From Hufsiella arboris (GTDB taxonomy: Bacteria > Bacteroidota > Bacteroidia > Sphingobacteriales > Sphingobacteriaceae): DNA of 64,000 nucleotides. Location: assembly GCF_009834875.1 (NCBI RefSeq), contig NZ_WVHT01000004.1:186001-250000 (forward strand), written 5' to 3'. Below, piece by piece: positions 15,760 through 25,375 of this stretch (positions are counted from its first letter, which is position 1; every line of letters starts with the position of its first letter). The position numbers and the translations under genes were made by a program. Under the pieces are notes generated by a model. That model worked only from the letters and a program-made list of their open reading frames with translations. It made no database searches and was not told where the DNA came from.

Positions 15760-17991
15760 ATGAAGGAACTTGTGATCGATCTGGAAGCTGAAAAGAAGGA
15801 AATACTAAAAAGATACCGGGCTCTGCTGCGTGCCTGCAAACCTACGCTGCAAAAAGGCGACAAACGCATGATTCGCCGTGCTTTTGATATGGCACTGGAT
15901 AGCCATAGGGATATGCGTCGTAAATCCGGCGAACCTTATATCTACCACCCTATCGCTGTCGCCCAAATTGCAGCGGAAGAGATTGGGCTTGGAACAACTT
16001 CCATTGTTTGCGCTCTGCTGCACGATGTTGTGGAAGATACAGCCATTACACTCGAAGAAATCGAACTTGAATTTGGAAAAAAGGTTGCCAAAATCATTGA
16101 TGGCTTAACAAAAATATCTGGCGTTTTCGACACAAACAGCTCTCTCCAGGCCGAGAACTTCAGGAAAATGCTATTGACGCTGGCTGATGATGTGAGAGTG
16201 ATACTTATCAAACTCGCCGACCGGCTGCACAATATGCGGACGATGGATTTCATGCCTCGTGATAAGCAGTTAAAAATATCGTCGGAGACAGTTTATTTAT
16301 ACGCGCCGCTGGCACATCGCCTTGGCCTTTACGCAATGAAATCTGAACTGGAAGATCTGTCCATGAAATACATGGAATCAGAAACATACAAGTTCATTGC
16401 TCATAAGCTTAATGAAAAAAAGGCGGAAAGGGAGTTATACGTTAAGAACTTTGTCGGACCAATAAAAGAGATTTTACATGAACAGGGCTTGCATTCGATG
16501 GTCTATGGCAGACCAAAGTCCATACATTCCATCTGGAATAAAATGCGAAAAAAGGGAATTCCTTTTGAAGAAGTTTATGACCTTTTCGCCATTCGTATCA
16601 TTATAGATTCACCGATCGACCAGGAAAAATCAGATTGCTGGAAGGCTTATTCAATCGTTACAGACCTTTATCGTCCAAATCCTGACCGTCTGCGGGACTG
16701 GGTTTCTTCGCCAAAAGCCAACGGCTATGAATCACTGCATACAACCGTTATGGGACCAAAAGGCCAGTGGGTTGAAGTGCAGATTCGTACCAGCCGAATG
16801 AATGAAATAGCCGAAAAAGGATTTGCTGCTCATTGGAAATACAAAGAATCATCTTCGGATAGCGGGCTGGATCAATGGATTCATAAGGTGCGCGAAATGC
16901 TAAGCAATCCGGAATCGAATGCACTCGACTTCCTGGATGATTTCAAGATGAACCTGTTTTCGGACGAGATTTTCATTTTTACTCCGAAAGGGGCGCTTAT
17001 CCAGCTGCCAATGAATGCGACAGCCCTGGATTTTGCTTTCGAGATCCACTCCGACCTTGGTGCCAGGTGTATCGGGGCAAAGGTAAATCACAAATTGGTT
17101 CCGCTGGCGCATAAATTACAAAATGGCGACCAGGTTGAAATCATCACCTCAAGCAAACAGACTCCTAAAGAAGACTGGCTAAATTTTGTTGTAACAGCGA
17201 AAGCAAAAGCGCGTATCAAATCGTCGTTAAAAGAGGAAAAACGGCGGATAGCTGAGGAAGGAAAAGACATTTTAGAGCGCAAATTAAAATCGCTTAAAAT
17301 AACTTATAATACAGACAACCTGCACCGGCTCGCGAATTACTTCAAACTTCATTCAACGCTCGATTTATTCTATGACGTCGCAAGAGGCAAAATTGACGTA
17401 CAGAATCTAAAAGAGTTCCAAACGGCGGAAAAAACGCCTGAAAATCGCGGTCCGCAAAATATTGAAGCCAACCAGATTGAAGGTTTAATCAACCGGGTAA
17501 AAGCTAAAGACAGCGATACTTTGCTTATTGGCGAGGATATGCAAAAGATCGACTACAAGCTGGCAAACTGCTGTAACCCAATCCCGGGGGATGATGTTTT
17601 TGGTTTTATCACGATTAACGATGGCATAAAGATCCATCGTACCAATTGTCCGAACGCCGCCAAACTGATGGCCAACTACGGCTACCGGATTGTCAAAGCC
17701 AAATGGACCTCGCAAAAAGAACTTGCTTTTTTAACTGGCCTTCGGATTACAGGAATCGATGATGTCGGACTGATTAATAAACTTACCACCGTTATTTCGA
17801 ATGACTTCGGCGTAAACATGCGATCGATAACAGTTGATAGCGACAATGGCATTTTTGAAGGATCGTTAATGATTTACGTTAATGACACGCAACACCTCGA
17901 AAATCTCATCAAACGTTTAAAACAAGTAAAAGGTGTAACCGGCGTCACGCGGTTCGACTCAGAACCCAGGAAAACTGAAAAAGCTTCCTGA
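15760..17991 (+). CDS. RelA/SpoT bifunctional (p)ppGpp synthetase/hydrolase
   Basis: 743 residues, full length. The order is HD hydrolase domain (LLHDVVED, with His88-Asp89; GEPYIYHP), (p)ppGpp synthetase domain (VYGRPKSIHSIWNKM; FDLFAIRI-type block DLFAIRIII; SPKANGYESLHTTVMGP), TGS domain (IFTPKGALIQLPMNATALDFAFEIH), a zinc-finger-like linker (ANCCNPIPGDDVFGFI; IHRTNCPNA) and a C-terminal ACT domain. Both HD and ANGYESLHT motifs are intact, so both making and breaking of the alarmone are expected, as in Rel of most non-proteobacteria. It has its own upstream region. Confidence 0.95.
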   Translation: MKELVIDLEAEKKEILKRYRALLRACKPTLQKGDKRMIRRAFDMALDSHRDMRRKSGEPYIYHPIAVAQIAAEEIGLGTTSIVCALLHDVVEDTAITLEEIELEFGKKVAKIIDGLTKISGVFDTNSSLQAENFRKMLLTLADDVRVILIKLADRLHNMRTMDFMPRDKQLKISSETVYLYAPLAHRLGLYAMKSELEDLSMKYMESETYKFIAHKLNEKKAERELYVKNFVGPIKEILHEQGLHSMVYGRPKSIHSIWNKMRKKGIPFEEVYDLFAIRIIIDSPIDQEKSDCWKAYSIVTDLYRPNPDRLRDWVSSPKANGYESLHTTVMGPKGQWVEVQIRTSRMNEIAEKGFAAHWKYKESSSDSGLDQWIHKVREMLSNPESNALDFLDDFKMNLFSDEIFIFTPKGALIQLPMNATALDFAFEIHSDLGARCIGAKVNHKLVPLAHKLQNGDQVEIITSSKQTPKEDWLNFVVTAKAKARIKSSLKEEKRRIAEEGKDILERKLKSLKITYNTDNLHRLANYFKLHSTLDLFYDVARGKIDVQNLKEFQTAEKTPENRGPQNIEANQIEGLINRVKAKDSDTLLIGEDMQKIDYKLANCCNPIPGDDVFGFITINDGIKIHRTNCPNAAKLMANYGYRIVKAKWTSQKELAFLTGLRITGIDDVGLINKLTTVISNDFGVNMRSITVDSDNGIFEGSLMIYVNDTQHLENLIKRLKQVKGVTGVTRFDSEPRKTEKAS

Positions 17992-18081
17992 TCTGCTCAA
18001 TTCCAAGACAAAACGGGGACGCTTATTTAAAAAACAGCACTTGGGCCGGTTTTTGCTGATGAAAAACAATCCGTTCGGTAA

Positions 18082-18166
18082 TAAACCCGACAGGAAGGTA
18101 AAGCCCGCAGCGAAGCGTTGTTTGTGTGCCGGGGGGCGAGGACTTGGACTGGATGGCGGGACTGCA
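18082..18166 (+). repeat. Dispersed intergenic repeat, family 2 copy
   Basis: TAAACCCGACAGG...AAGCCCGCAGCG...GGGGGGCGAGGAC...GGATGGCGGGACTGC. It shares its ends (TAAACCCG ... CGGGACT) with family 1 and its middle with 622-702. It lies in the 393-base gap before fur; apart from the two -7 boxes nothing else was seen there. Confidence 0.55.
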
Positions 18167-18296
18167 AATGCGAAAGGCGGTTAACGCTCGTTTTCAAAAT
18201 AATCGCCTTAAGTTTCATAAATAAATCATTGTAATTAAATCAGATCGCAATTAGGATTGACAAACTTAAATAACAACCATGACCGCCTTATTCTAT

Positions 18297-18365
18297 TACC
18301 TTTGTCAGGGTATTCTACAAAATCAACCTCTTTGACCCATAATATTATTTTTTTAAATAACTTTG
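18297..18365 (+). promoter_or_regulatory. Two candidate -7 boxes upstream of fur
   Basis: TACCTTTG at 18297-18304 and TAACTTTG at 18358-18365 both fit TAnnTTTG. The second has TTTG at 18331-18334, 23 bases upstream instead of the usual 19. The second box would give a leader of about 15 bases to the fur ATG. Confidence 0.4.
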
Positions 18366-18384
18366 GCCGTTAGTAAAACTGTAT

Positions 18385-18858
18385 ATGTCTGTACTAGAAA
18401 CCGTTGAAATGGTTAAAAAAATTTTCGAGGCATATCTCGAAAATAAAAGTCTCCGGAAAACTCCGGAACGGTTTGCAATACTCGAAGAGATTTATTCCCG
18501 AAACGATCACTTTGATGTGGAATCACTGTATATCCACATGAAAAATAAAAAATACCGCGTCAGCCGTGCTACGGTTTATAATACACTGGAGCTTCTTGTT
18601 TCCTGCGACCTTGTTACCAAGCATCAGTTTGGGAAGAATATGGCCCAGTTCGAGAAATCGTACGGGTATAAACAACATGATCATATCATTTGCCTTGACT
18701 GCGGAAAGGTTGTGGAATTTTGCGACCCGCGCGTTGGACAAATTCAAAGTATGATGGGCGACCTGCTGAAATTCGAAATTAAACATCACTCCCTGAACCT
18801 TTATGGCAATTGTGCCAAACTTAAAACCGGGTTCTGCGAATCTTTTTCAAAAAATTAA
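18385..18858 (+). CDS. fur: Fur-family metalloregulator
   Basis: 157 residues. A winged-helix DNA-binding domain spans about residues 20-75 ([28 protein letters not shown]). The dimer/metal domain contains [11 protein letters not shown] with Cys103 and Cys106, and a second cysteine pair is Cys143 and Cys151 (GNC and GFC), spaced seven apart rather than the CxxC of many Fur proteins. It should repress iron-uptake or related genes with Fe2+, but Zur/PerR-like roles cannot be excluded. purA follows after 21 bases and may be co-transcribed. Confidence 0.85.
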   Translation: MSVLETVEMVKKIFEAYLENKSLRKTPERFAILEEIYSRNDHFDVESLYIHMKNKKYRVSRATVYNTLELLVSCDLVTKHQFGKNMAQFEKSYGYKQHDHIICLDCGKVVEFCDPRVGQIQSMMGDLLKFEIKHHSLNLYGNCAKLKTGFCESFSKN

Positions 18859-18879
18859 TTTATAATCTTGTTCTTTTAA

Positions 18880-20154
18880 ATGGCTGTTGACGTATTATTA
18901 GGCCTCCAGTGGGGCGACGAGGGTAAAGGAAAAATAGTGGATGTACTTAGCACGAAGTACGATCTGATTGCACGCTTTCAAGGCGGACCTAATGCCGGAC
19001 ATACGTTGGAATTTGATAATCAGAAATATGTTCTGAACACAATTCCTTCCGGAATTTTCAATGACAATTCAATGAACCTGATCGGAAACGGAGTTGTTAT
19101 CGATCCAATCATTTTAAAGAGAGAGCTTGACAATCTGAAGAAAAGCGGGTTTGACCCCGTGGCTGCTAATAAACTCGTTATTGCACGTAAGGCACATCTT
19201 ATTTTGCCTACGCACCAATTACTAGACGCCGCTTCTGAAAGTAAAATGGGCGAAGGAAAGATCGGATCCACATTAAAAGGAATCGGTCCAACCTATATGG
19301 ATAAAACCGGGCGTAACGGCCTGCGTGTGGGAGACACTCAACTTCCTGATTTCAAAGAACGTTACCAAAAATTAGTCAACAAGCACAAATCGATCCTCGA
19401 ACATTACGGAGAGATCCCTGACTTCTCAGAAAAAGAAGCAGCGTTTTTCGAAGCTATCGAATACCTGAAAACTATTCCGCAGGTTGACAGTGAACATTTT
19501 GTAAATAATTACCTGAAAGAAGGCAAAACGATCCTGGCTGAGGGTGCGCAAGGCGCAATGCTTGATGTCGACTTCGGTTCCTATCCTTTTGTAACGTCTT
19601 CTAATACGACTACGGCCGGAGCCTGCACAGGCCTCGGAGTCGCTCCTAAAGATATCGGTTCCGTTATTGGCATCTTTAAAGCGTATTGTACACGCGTTGG
19701 CGGAGGCCCCTTCCCTACCGAACTGGAGGATGAAACCGGCGAGCAACTAAGAAGAGATGGCCATGAATTCGGCGCTACAACTGGACGGCCACGCCGTTGC
19801 GGCTGGATCGATCTTCCGGCATTAAAATACGCGATCATGCTTAACGGCGTTACTGAGCTAGTAATGACGAAAGCAGATGTTCTTAGCGGATTTGAAAAAA
19901 TTTATGCCTGCACACACTATGTCCAGAACGGCGAAACGATCGACTACATGCCTTATGATATCATTACGATAAAACCGGAACCTGTTTACAAAGAAATTGA
20001 CGGCTGGCATGAAGATCTGACAGGAATTAAATCTCCGGATGAAATTCCCGGTAAATTAAAAGCATATGTCGATTTCCTTGAAAGCGAGCTGGGTGTTCCG
20101 GTAAAGTACCTTTCTGTCGGGCCAGATCGCGTGCAAACGTTGATCATGAGTTAA
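18880..20154 (+). CDS. purA: Adenylosuccinate synthase
   Basis: 424 residues, full length. GLQWGDEGKGK at residues 8-18 is the P-loop with catalytic Asp13; GGPNAGHT carries the catalytic His; AEGAQGAMLDVDFGSYPFVTSSNT and TTGRPRRCGW are the IMP- and aspartate-binding blocks. It joins IMP and aspartate with GTP to form adenylosuccinate in AMP synthesis. It starts 21 bases after fur and is followed by pabB after 21 bases, so fur-purA-pabB probably form one transcript. Confidence 0.97.
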   Translation: MAVDVLLGLQWGDEGKGKIVDVLSTKYDLIARFQGGPNAGHTLEFDNQKYVLNTIPSGIFNDNSMNLIGNGVVIDPIILKRELDNLKKSGFDPVAANKLVIARKAHLILPTHQLLDAASESKMGEGKIGSTLKGIGPTYMDKTGRNGLRVGDTQLPDFKERYQKLVNKHKSILEHYGEIPDFSEKEAAFFEAIEYLKTIPQVDSEHFVNNYLKEGKTILAEGAQGAMLDVDFGSYPFVTSSNTTTAGACTGLGVAPKDIGSVIGIFKAYCTRVGGGPFPTELEDETGEQLRRDGHEFGATTGRPRRCGWIDLPALKYAIMLNGVTELVMTKADVLSGFEKIYACTHYVQNGETIDYMPYDIITIKPEPVYKEIDGWHEDLTGIKSPDEIPGKLKAYVDFLESELGVPVKYLSVGPDRVQTLIMS

Positions 20155-20175
20155 AATTCATTTCGGCAAACGCTG

Positions 20176-21444
20176 ATGACTTATAAAATTAGCGACCTGG
20201 ACAAGTTTAAAAAGCAGGTCTTAAAATGGGCCACATCATTTGATGTGGCTTGTTATTTTGATTCAAATCAATATTCTACTGATCCTTATTCGGCTTTCGA
20301 CCTGATGGTAGCTGCCGGAACAAAATCCGGGCTCACATACAACGCAGATTCCCCGCTTCAAACTCTTCAGGAATACATTTCCGCCACTCCAGGCTATAAA
20401 ATTGGCTATCTGTCGTACGATCTTAAGAATGACATCGAAGACTTAAGTTCGGCAAACAGTGATCACCTGGGTTTTCCTAAATATTATTTTTTTGAGCCGC
20501 AGCATATCCTTGTAATCAATGGAAACGAGCTCACCGTTATCTCTGAAGAAGATATACTCCAGGCAATTCTTGAACAAGATATTATCGCGCACCGGCAAAA
20601 ATCATCTTTAGCGGAAATTAAAAGCCGGATCCCAAAGGAAGAATATATAAGCTCAGTAAGCAAACTTCAGGAACATATTCACCGCGGCGATATTTACGAG
20701 GCGAATTTTTGCCAGGAATTCTACAGTGACAACGCCGAAATAGATCCATTAAATATATTTCTAGAGCTAATCCAAATATCGCCAACACCTTTTTCAACCT
20801 TCTTTAAACTTCATAACAAATACATTCTTTCCTCTTCGCCGGAGCGTTTTCTAAGAAAAAGGCAAAACACGCTGATCTCCCAACCTATCAAGGGTACAGC
20901 AAAAAGAGGCAAAACCGAACAGGAAGACACTCGTTTGAAAATGCGACTTTTCAACGATGAGAAAGAACGCGCAGAAAATGTTATGATCGTCGACCTGGTG
21001 CGCAACGACCTTACGAAATGTGCTGTCCCGGGATCGGTTAAGGTGGAAGAACTGTTCGGAGTTTACAGCTTCCGGCAGGTTCATCAAATGATTTCGACTG
21101 TAAGCTGCGAGATCGCCGAAGACACTTCTTTTAAAGAAATTCTGGAAGCGACATTTCCTATGGGTTCGATGACTGGCGCTCCAAAGATCAGCGCAATGAA
21201 ACTTATCGAGAAATATGAAAAATCCAACCGCGGTGTTTACTCCGGATCTATTGGTTACATCGCACCCAACGGTGATTTTGACTTCAATGTGATTATCCGC
21301 AGCATCTTGTATAATTCTTCGAACAATTATCTTTCATTCCAGGTAGGCGGCGCTATAACCGCGGAATCGGTACCGGAGAGGGAATTTGAGGAGTGTTTGT
21401 TGAAAGCGGAAGCGATGATGAAAGTATTAAAGCATCAACTATAG
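20176..21444 (+). CDS. pabB: Aminodeoxychorismate synthase component I-type enzyme
   Basis: 422 residues. The C-terminal chorismate-binding domain is complete: GDIYEANFCQEFY, QPIKGTAKRG, ENVMIVDLVRNDL, FPMGSMTGAPK and GGAITAESVPEREFEE. The PIKGT motif has Lys where anthranilate synthase has Ala (PIAGT); this lysine defines PabB. The product with a PabA glutaminase is 4-amino-4-deoxychorismate for folate. No PabA or PabC domain is fused. folC, also a folate gene, lies at 47064-48347. Confidence 0.88.
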   Translation: MTYKISDLDKFKKQVLKWATSFDVACYFDSNQYSTDPYSAFDLMVAAGTKSGLTYNADSPLQTLQEYISATPGYKIGYLSYDLKNDIEDLSSANSDHLGFPKYYFFEPQHILVINGNELTVISEEDILQAILEQDIIAHRQKSSLAEIKSRIPKEEYISSVSKLQEHIHRGDIYEANFCQEFYSDNAEIDPLNIFLELIQISPTPFSTFFKLHNKYILSSSPERFLRKRQNTLISQPIKGTAKRGKTEQEDTRLKMRLFNDEKERAENVMIVDLVRNDLTKCAVPGSVKVEELFGVYSFRQVHQMISTVSCEIAEDTSFKEILEATFPMGSMTGAPKISAMKLIEKYEKSNRGVYSGSIGYIAPNGDFDFNVIIRSILYNSSNNYLSFQVGGAITAESVPEREFEECLLKAEAMMKVLKHQL

Positions 21445-21470
21445 GCAGATGCTTACGTCAGATTTGAAAT

Positions 21471-21833
21471 ATGTATAAACAATTATATTACTGGACATAC
21501 AAGGTTCTTCAAAAAATCAAGTCTAACGACCAACCCGGTTTTAACGCATGTTTGCTTATTACAGTTCTCCAGTTTCTGAATATTGGTGTTATTATACGGG
21601 CAATTTATTTGATCACCAATTTCCAATTAGATAAACAACTAATTGTTTTTGTGTCACTTGTTGTCTACATAATTATTTTAGGAATAAACTTTACTATTCT
21701 GTTTAAAAACAGAAAAAAAATAATCGAGCTTATGGAACATGTTGACCAAAAAAAAAGGAAGCAGAGCAGGATTATTTCATTAGCATACGTAATAATTAGT
21801 GTACTGACATTTTCTTTGTTCGCGCTAAATTAG
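21471..21833 (+). CDS. Small membrane protein of unknown function
   Basis: 120 residues with three predicted membrane helices (about residues 27-45, 56-76 and 98-118). The loop after helix 2 is strongly basic (KNRKKIIELMEHVDQKKRKQSR), putting it on the cytoplasmic side. No family is recognised. It is more AT-rich than purA and pabB, and together with the following GNAT gene forms a compositionally distinct patch. Confidence 0.6.
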   Translation: MYKQLYYWTYKVLQKIKSNDQPGFNACLLITVLQFLNIGVIIRAIYLITNFQLDKQLIVFVSLVVYIIILGINFTILFKNRKKIIELMEHVDQKKRKQSRIISLAYVIISVLTFSLFALN

Positions 21834-21925
21834 TGGGAGTAAGATTTCACGGACGCGACACGCGTGCGTTAGCAAGGGGCGCTTCGCTGAACGAACTACA
21901 AACTCTCACCAGCCCGGGGATAGCT

Positions 21926-22459
21926 TTATTTAAAACTGTCAATTGGATTTGTCAAATAGTAACAGATCAATTCCTGATTTGTCTCATCAAATTCCCTTGA
22001 TTTTGTAAACGACAGCTTCTCCAACAGATATATCGAGCTCTGGTTATCTCTATGCAGGTATGCATCAATTTTTTGGACTTTAATGGTATTAAATGCGTAA
22101 TCAATAATTTTCTCTGCAGCTTCCTTCATTATTCCTTGTCCTTGAAAATTTGTCAAAAGCTCATACCCTATTTCACATTTGTCGTTTTCATCTGAAAAAT
22201 CGAAAAGACAAATTGTTCCAATCAATATGTCTCTGCCATGCAAAGTTATTGCCCAATACAGAGCATTATTTTCAATAACCTTGTTTATGAAATTCCTTGC
22301 ATCGTCAACAGTGGTGCTTATTGGTCTGTCAAGGTATTTATTTATTTCAATGTCAAAACGCAAAGTAAAAATCCCTTGTTCGTCATTAATTGCCAGTTGC
22401 CTGAGAGTAAGCCTTTCCGTTTTCAATATCGGGAAAGGTTTGAAAGTTTTATTTAACAT
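21926..22459 (-). CDS. GNAT N-acetyltransferase (RimJ/RimL type)
   Basis: 177 residues. LKTERLTLRQLAINDEQGI is the usual start of RimJ/RimL-type GNATs; motif A is NFQGQGIMKEAAEKIIDYAF and the C-terminal block is DNQSSIYLLEKLSFTKSREF. The substrate is unknown. It is AT-rich and convergent with the small membrane-protein gene. It belongs to the same broad family as the protein at 5559-6104 but is not a near copy. Confidence 0.85.
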   Translation of the reverse strand: MLNKTFKPFPILKTERLTLRQLAINDEQGIFTLRFDIEINKYLDRPISTTVDDARNFINKVIENNALYWAITLHGRDILIGTICLFDFSDENDKCEIGYELLTNFQGQGIMKEAAEKIIDYAFNTIKVQKIDAYLHRDNQSSIYLLEKLSFTKSREFDETNQELICYYLTNPIDSFK

Positions 22460-22759
22460 CCGTAGTAATTGATTTGTCAGGCCGTCGATCTTGTAGCTTG
22501 GCCGCTAACGGCTTGACAACTGGGATTGAACTCGTCTGTTTTCAAAGGAACCCAATTTACTCTTTTCCTTCAAAAAGCGGGAGGTGTCCTGTTGACTTTA
22601 ATTATTTAGAGCGCTGCGCTGACATCTTACACGAGCGAGAATTTTTCTATAATGTCTATCTTATTTTCTGCTGCTCTACTATTTATTGTTGTCATAACGT
22701 TCCCGGGCTTAGCGTTCGGGCGGGTTTCGGAGCACAAGTTTCAAACTATTACTAAAGAT

Positions 22760-22837
22760 CCATAAAAGCTCCGTCATCCTGGCTTCGAGCCTCGTCATCT
22801 TCCATAAAAGCCTCGTCATCCTGGCTCGGAGCTCCTC
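22760..22837. repeat. 42-bp direct repeat, two units
   Basis: CCATAAAAGC(t/c)(c/t)CGTCATCCTGGCT starts at 22760 and again at 22802. It resembles the CGTCATCCTGAGC-type repeats common in Bacteroidota intergenic DNA. The surrounding gap (22460-22985) holds a 93-codon open frame without any coding character. Confidence 0.55.
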
Positions 22838-22954
22838 TTTGGCGCAAGTATGCAGCTTCGGCCCTGTGCGGTTACTTGTATCTTTGAATCAATCATTCAC
22901 AATAAAAATGGTATTTAGGAAGAAATCGGACTAGCAAATAAAACTTAAAACAAG

Positions 22955-22976
22955 AAAGCCACCTGGTTGGTGGCTC
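22955..22976 (-). terminator. Hairpin after the M48 gene
   Basis: AGCCACC-TGGTT-GGTGGCT, starting about 10 bases after the stop on the minus strand, followed there by a T-rich stretch (TTTCTTGTTTT). Confidence 0.6.
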
Positions 22977-22985
22977 TCGTGTAAG

Positions 22986-23762
22986 CTATTTCTGATAATA
23001 TTTCATCGCCTCAGGCAATCGTTTTTGGATATCCGCGATACGTGTCGCATCGCTCGGGTGACTGCTTAAGAACTCAGGCGGAGCGCCTCCCTGGTTGGCT
23101 GCCGACATTCTTTGCCAGAACTGAACGGAAGTTGATGGATTATAACCGGCCATCGCCATAAAGATTAAACCTAAACGGTCCGCTTCGGATTCCTGGTTCC
23201 GCGAATATTTCAATAATCCGAATTGAGCCGCATAACCGGAAAGATCAGCGGCAGACTGAGAACCGGTCGACGCTCCAACAATACCAACTCCCGCCTGTGC
23301 CAAAGCTGTTTGAGAAGCTCTCTCTGCCGAGTGCCCGGCAATTGCGTGAGCAATTTCGTGACCGAGAACAGTCGCAAGACCATTATCGTCCTTCGTTACC
23401 GGAAGGATGCCGGTGTAAACAGCAACCTTTCCGCCAGGCATACACCACGCATTTATATCCTTGCTTTCTATCAGGTTAAACTCCCAGGCGTAGTTGTATT
23501 TATCGCCGTAACCGTTTTGCTGCATATAGCGGCTGATTGCGTTCGCTATATTAGTACCTACCCGCTTTACACGCTGCGCGTCGGCAGTTCCTGTTATTAC
23601 CTTGGTTTTAGGATCGGTTAACAATTGCTTATAGGCGGTTGCTGCTTGCTGCTGCAGCTGGCTTTCGTCAGCCAGTGCAAGTTGTTTTCTTCCCGTCAGG
23701 GGAACGGTTGAACAGGACGCCAAAAACAGTCCGGCAACCAATATTGTACTCTTGATTTTCAT
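22986..23762 (-). CDS. M48-family zinc metallopeptidase, lipoprotein
   Basis: 258 residues. The signal sequence ends in the lipobox LASC, so Cys17 should carry lipid and anchor the enzyme in the periplasm. The zinc motif HEIAHAIAGH gives His135, Glu136 and His139, and NQESEADRLG supplies the third ligand. It is of the BepA/LoiP/HtpX-like M48 class that acts on misassembled envelope proteins. The three genes after its start (plsY, nadC, DUF4783) are on the same strand; plsY ends 35 bases upstream of its ATG. Confidence 0.9.
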   Translation of the reverse strand: MKIKSTILVAGLFLASCSTVPLTGRKQLALADESQLQQQAATAYKQLLTDPKTKVITGTADAQRVKRVGTNIANAISRYMQQNGYGDKYNYAWEFNLIESKDINAWCMPGGKVAVYTGILPVTKDDNGLATVLGHEIAHAIAGHSAERASQTALAQAGVGIVGASTGSQSAADLSGYAAQFGLLKYSRNQESEADRLGLIFMAMAGYNPSTSVQFWQRMSAANQGGAPPEFLSSHPSDATRIADIQKRLPEAMKYYQK

Positions 23763-23797
23763 AGTATCTTTTTTTTATCTGATACTTAACAGTTTTT

Positions 23798-24445
23798 TTA
23801 CGAGGCTGTTTTTTTAAATATATTCACTTTGCTTTCTTTCCCCTTGAGCAGGCGCTCAATATTCTTCTGATGGGTCACCAGGATGAGCACGCAAATGCAC
23901 ATCCCGTAAAGCAAAACCGAACGATATGGTGAGTGGAAAACGAATACGATACTCAATGGAAACGCGAATCCCGCGGCAATGGATCCCAGCGAAACGTATT
24001 TAAAAAGTATCAGAACGACCAGGAATATCAGGACACAGATCATAGCCGCCTGGAAATGTACTGCCAGGATCATCCCGAATAAGGTTGCTATACCTTTACC
24101 CCCTCTGAAACCCGCAAATACAGGAAAGAGATGACCCATTACTGCTGTGATACCTAATGCAAGCTGATAATTAATAAACTGCGCGGAAGTTTGCGGGCCG
24201 GTTACCGAAAGGCCGATGAGATAAGCCAGGTTAGTCGCTGTCCAGCCTTTAAAAATATCAATGAGCATAACGGCGATTCCTGCTTTTTTGCCCAAAACCC
24301 TAAAAGTATTTGTCGCTCCGGCATTACCGCTGCCGTATTCGCGTACGTCAATGCCGTAAAAGGCTTCTCCAATCCATACGGCGGTTGGAATTGATCCGAA
24401 TAAATAAGCCCCGAGGAGCCCTAGAATTGAATAAATAGAAATCAT
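23798..24445 (-). CDS. plsY: Acyl-phosphate:glycerol-3-phosphate acyltransferase
   Basis: 215 residues, five or more membrane helices. Conserved blocks are GSIPTAVWIGE, REYGSGNAGATNTFRVLGKKAG (the GSGNxGATN motif), GHLFPVFAGFRGGKGIAT and the GSIAAG loop. The enzyme transfers acyl groups from acyl-phosphate to glycerol-3-phosphate in the inner membrane, the first step of phospholipid synthesis in bacteria with PlsX. It is 43 bases after nadC on the same strand. Confidence 0.95.
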   Translation of the reverse strand: MISIYSILGLLGAYLFGSIPTAVWIGEAFYGIDVREYGSGNAGATNTFRVLGKKAGIAVMLIDIFKGWTATNLAYLIGLSVTGPQTSAQFINYQLALGITAVMGHLFPVFAGFRGGKGIATLFGMILAVHFQAAMICVLIFLVVLILFKYVSLGSIAAGFAFPLSIVFVFHSPYRSVLLYGMCICVLILVTHQKNIERLLKGKESKVNIFKKTAS

Positions 24446-24488
24446 TCAGCTACAATAATACTAAAAACACCTTCTTTTTAAACATTAT

Positions 24489-25352
24489 TTATTCGGTCAC
24501 CGCTTTAAGGCTCATATCCAAACTTTTAACTGAATGAGTTAGTTCGCCCATGGAAACGTAATCGACCCCGCACTCGGCATAGTCTCGTACATTGGCCTCG
24601 GTTATTCCTCCCGATGCTTCTGTAACAAATTTCCCTGAAACAAGTTCTACGCCCTTTTTAAGATTTATAAAATCAAAGTTGTCAAGCAGTATCCTGTCAA
24701 CTTTGCCATTGTGAATTACTTCGTTTAATTCCTCAAGATTTCTCACCTCGATTTCAATCTGGATATCGAGATTATTATCTTTTATATACTGGTTGGCCGA
24801 TTGGATAGCCTGCGTAATTCCGCCTGCGTAATCCACATGATTATCTTTTATGAGGATCATGTCATACAAACCAAAGCGATGGTTAACACCGCCGCCGATT
24901 TTCACGGCTTCCTTTTCGAGAAACCGCAGATTTGGTGTCGTTTTGCGTGTATCGAGAACTTTCGTGCCCGTGCCCTCGAGCAATTTTACAATGCGGTTAG
25001 TTTTCGTCGCGATACCGCTCATGCGCTGCATGGTATTTAAAACAAGGCGCTCCGCTTTTAATATGGATTGTGAACTTCCGATAACGAATAATGCAATATC
25101 GCCGGGTTCTACCTCGCTCCCATCTGCAATTAATACCTCGACCTCAAGATTTGAATCAACGGCTTTGAAAACTGCTAACGCAATGTCAATACCGGCAATT
25201 ATTCCAGCCTCTTTAATAAGAAGTTTAGCTTTTCCAGTTTTATCTGATGGAATTGTTGAAAGTGATGTGTGATCGCCCGAGCCGATATCCTCATCCAGTG
25301 CCTGCGCTACAAATTGCGTTAACAGAGAATCAAAATCATTCATAAGCTCCAA
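24489..25352 (-). CDS. nadC: Nicotinate-nucleotide pyrophosphorylase (carboxylating)
   Basis: 287 residues (an in-frame ATG three codons later, MNDFDSL, is also plausible). Quinolinate/PRPP motifs are LDTRKTTPNLRFLEKEAVKIGGGVNHRFGL with the catalytic Lys/Arg/His residues, IEIEVRNLEEL, ILLDNFD and EASGGITEANV. It converts quinolinate and PRPP to nicotinate mononucleotide in NAD synthesis. It is 23 bases after the DUF4783 gene, a pairing that recurs in Bacteroidota. Confidence 0.95.
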   Translation of the reverse strand: MELMNDFDSLLTQFVAQALDEDIGSGDHTSLSTIPSDKTGKAKLLIKEAGIIAGIDIALAVFKAVDSNLEVEVLIADGSEVEPGDIALFVIGSSQSILKAERLVLNTMQRMSGIATKTNRIVKLLEGTGTKVLDTRKTTPNLRFLEKEAVKIGGGVNHRFGLYDMILIKDNHVDYAGGITQAIQSANQYIKDNNLDIQIEIEVRNLEELNEVIHNGKVDRILLDNFDFINLKKGVELVSGKFVTEASGGITEANVRDYAECGVDYVSMGELTHSVKSLDMSLKAVTE

Positions 25353-25375
25353 AAATAAGGTAAATCTCAGAGCTT

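Noticed and set aside
22474-22755. 93-codon open frame in the gap before the M48 gene
   Set aside because: It overlaps low-complexity and repeat-rich intergenic sequence and has no family character or promoter; Cys/Tyr/Phe-rich translation is typical of a chance frame.
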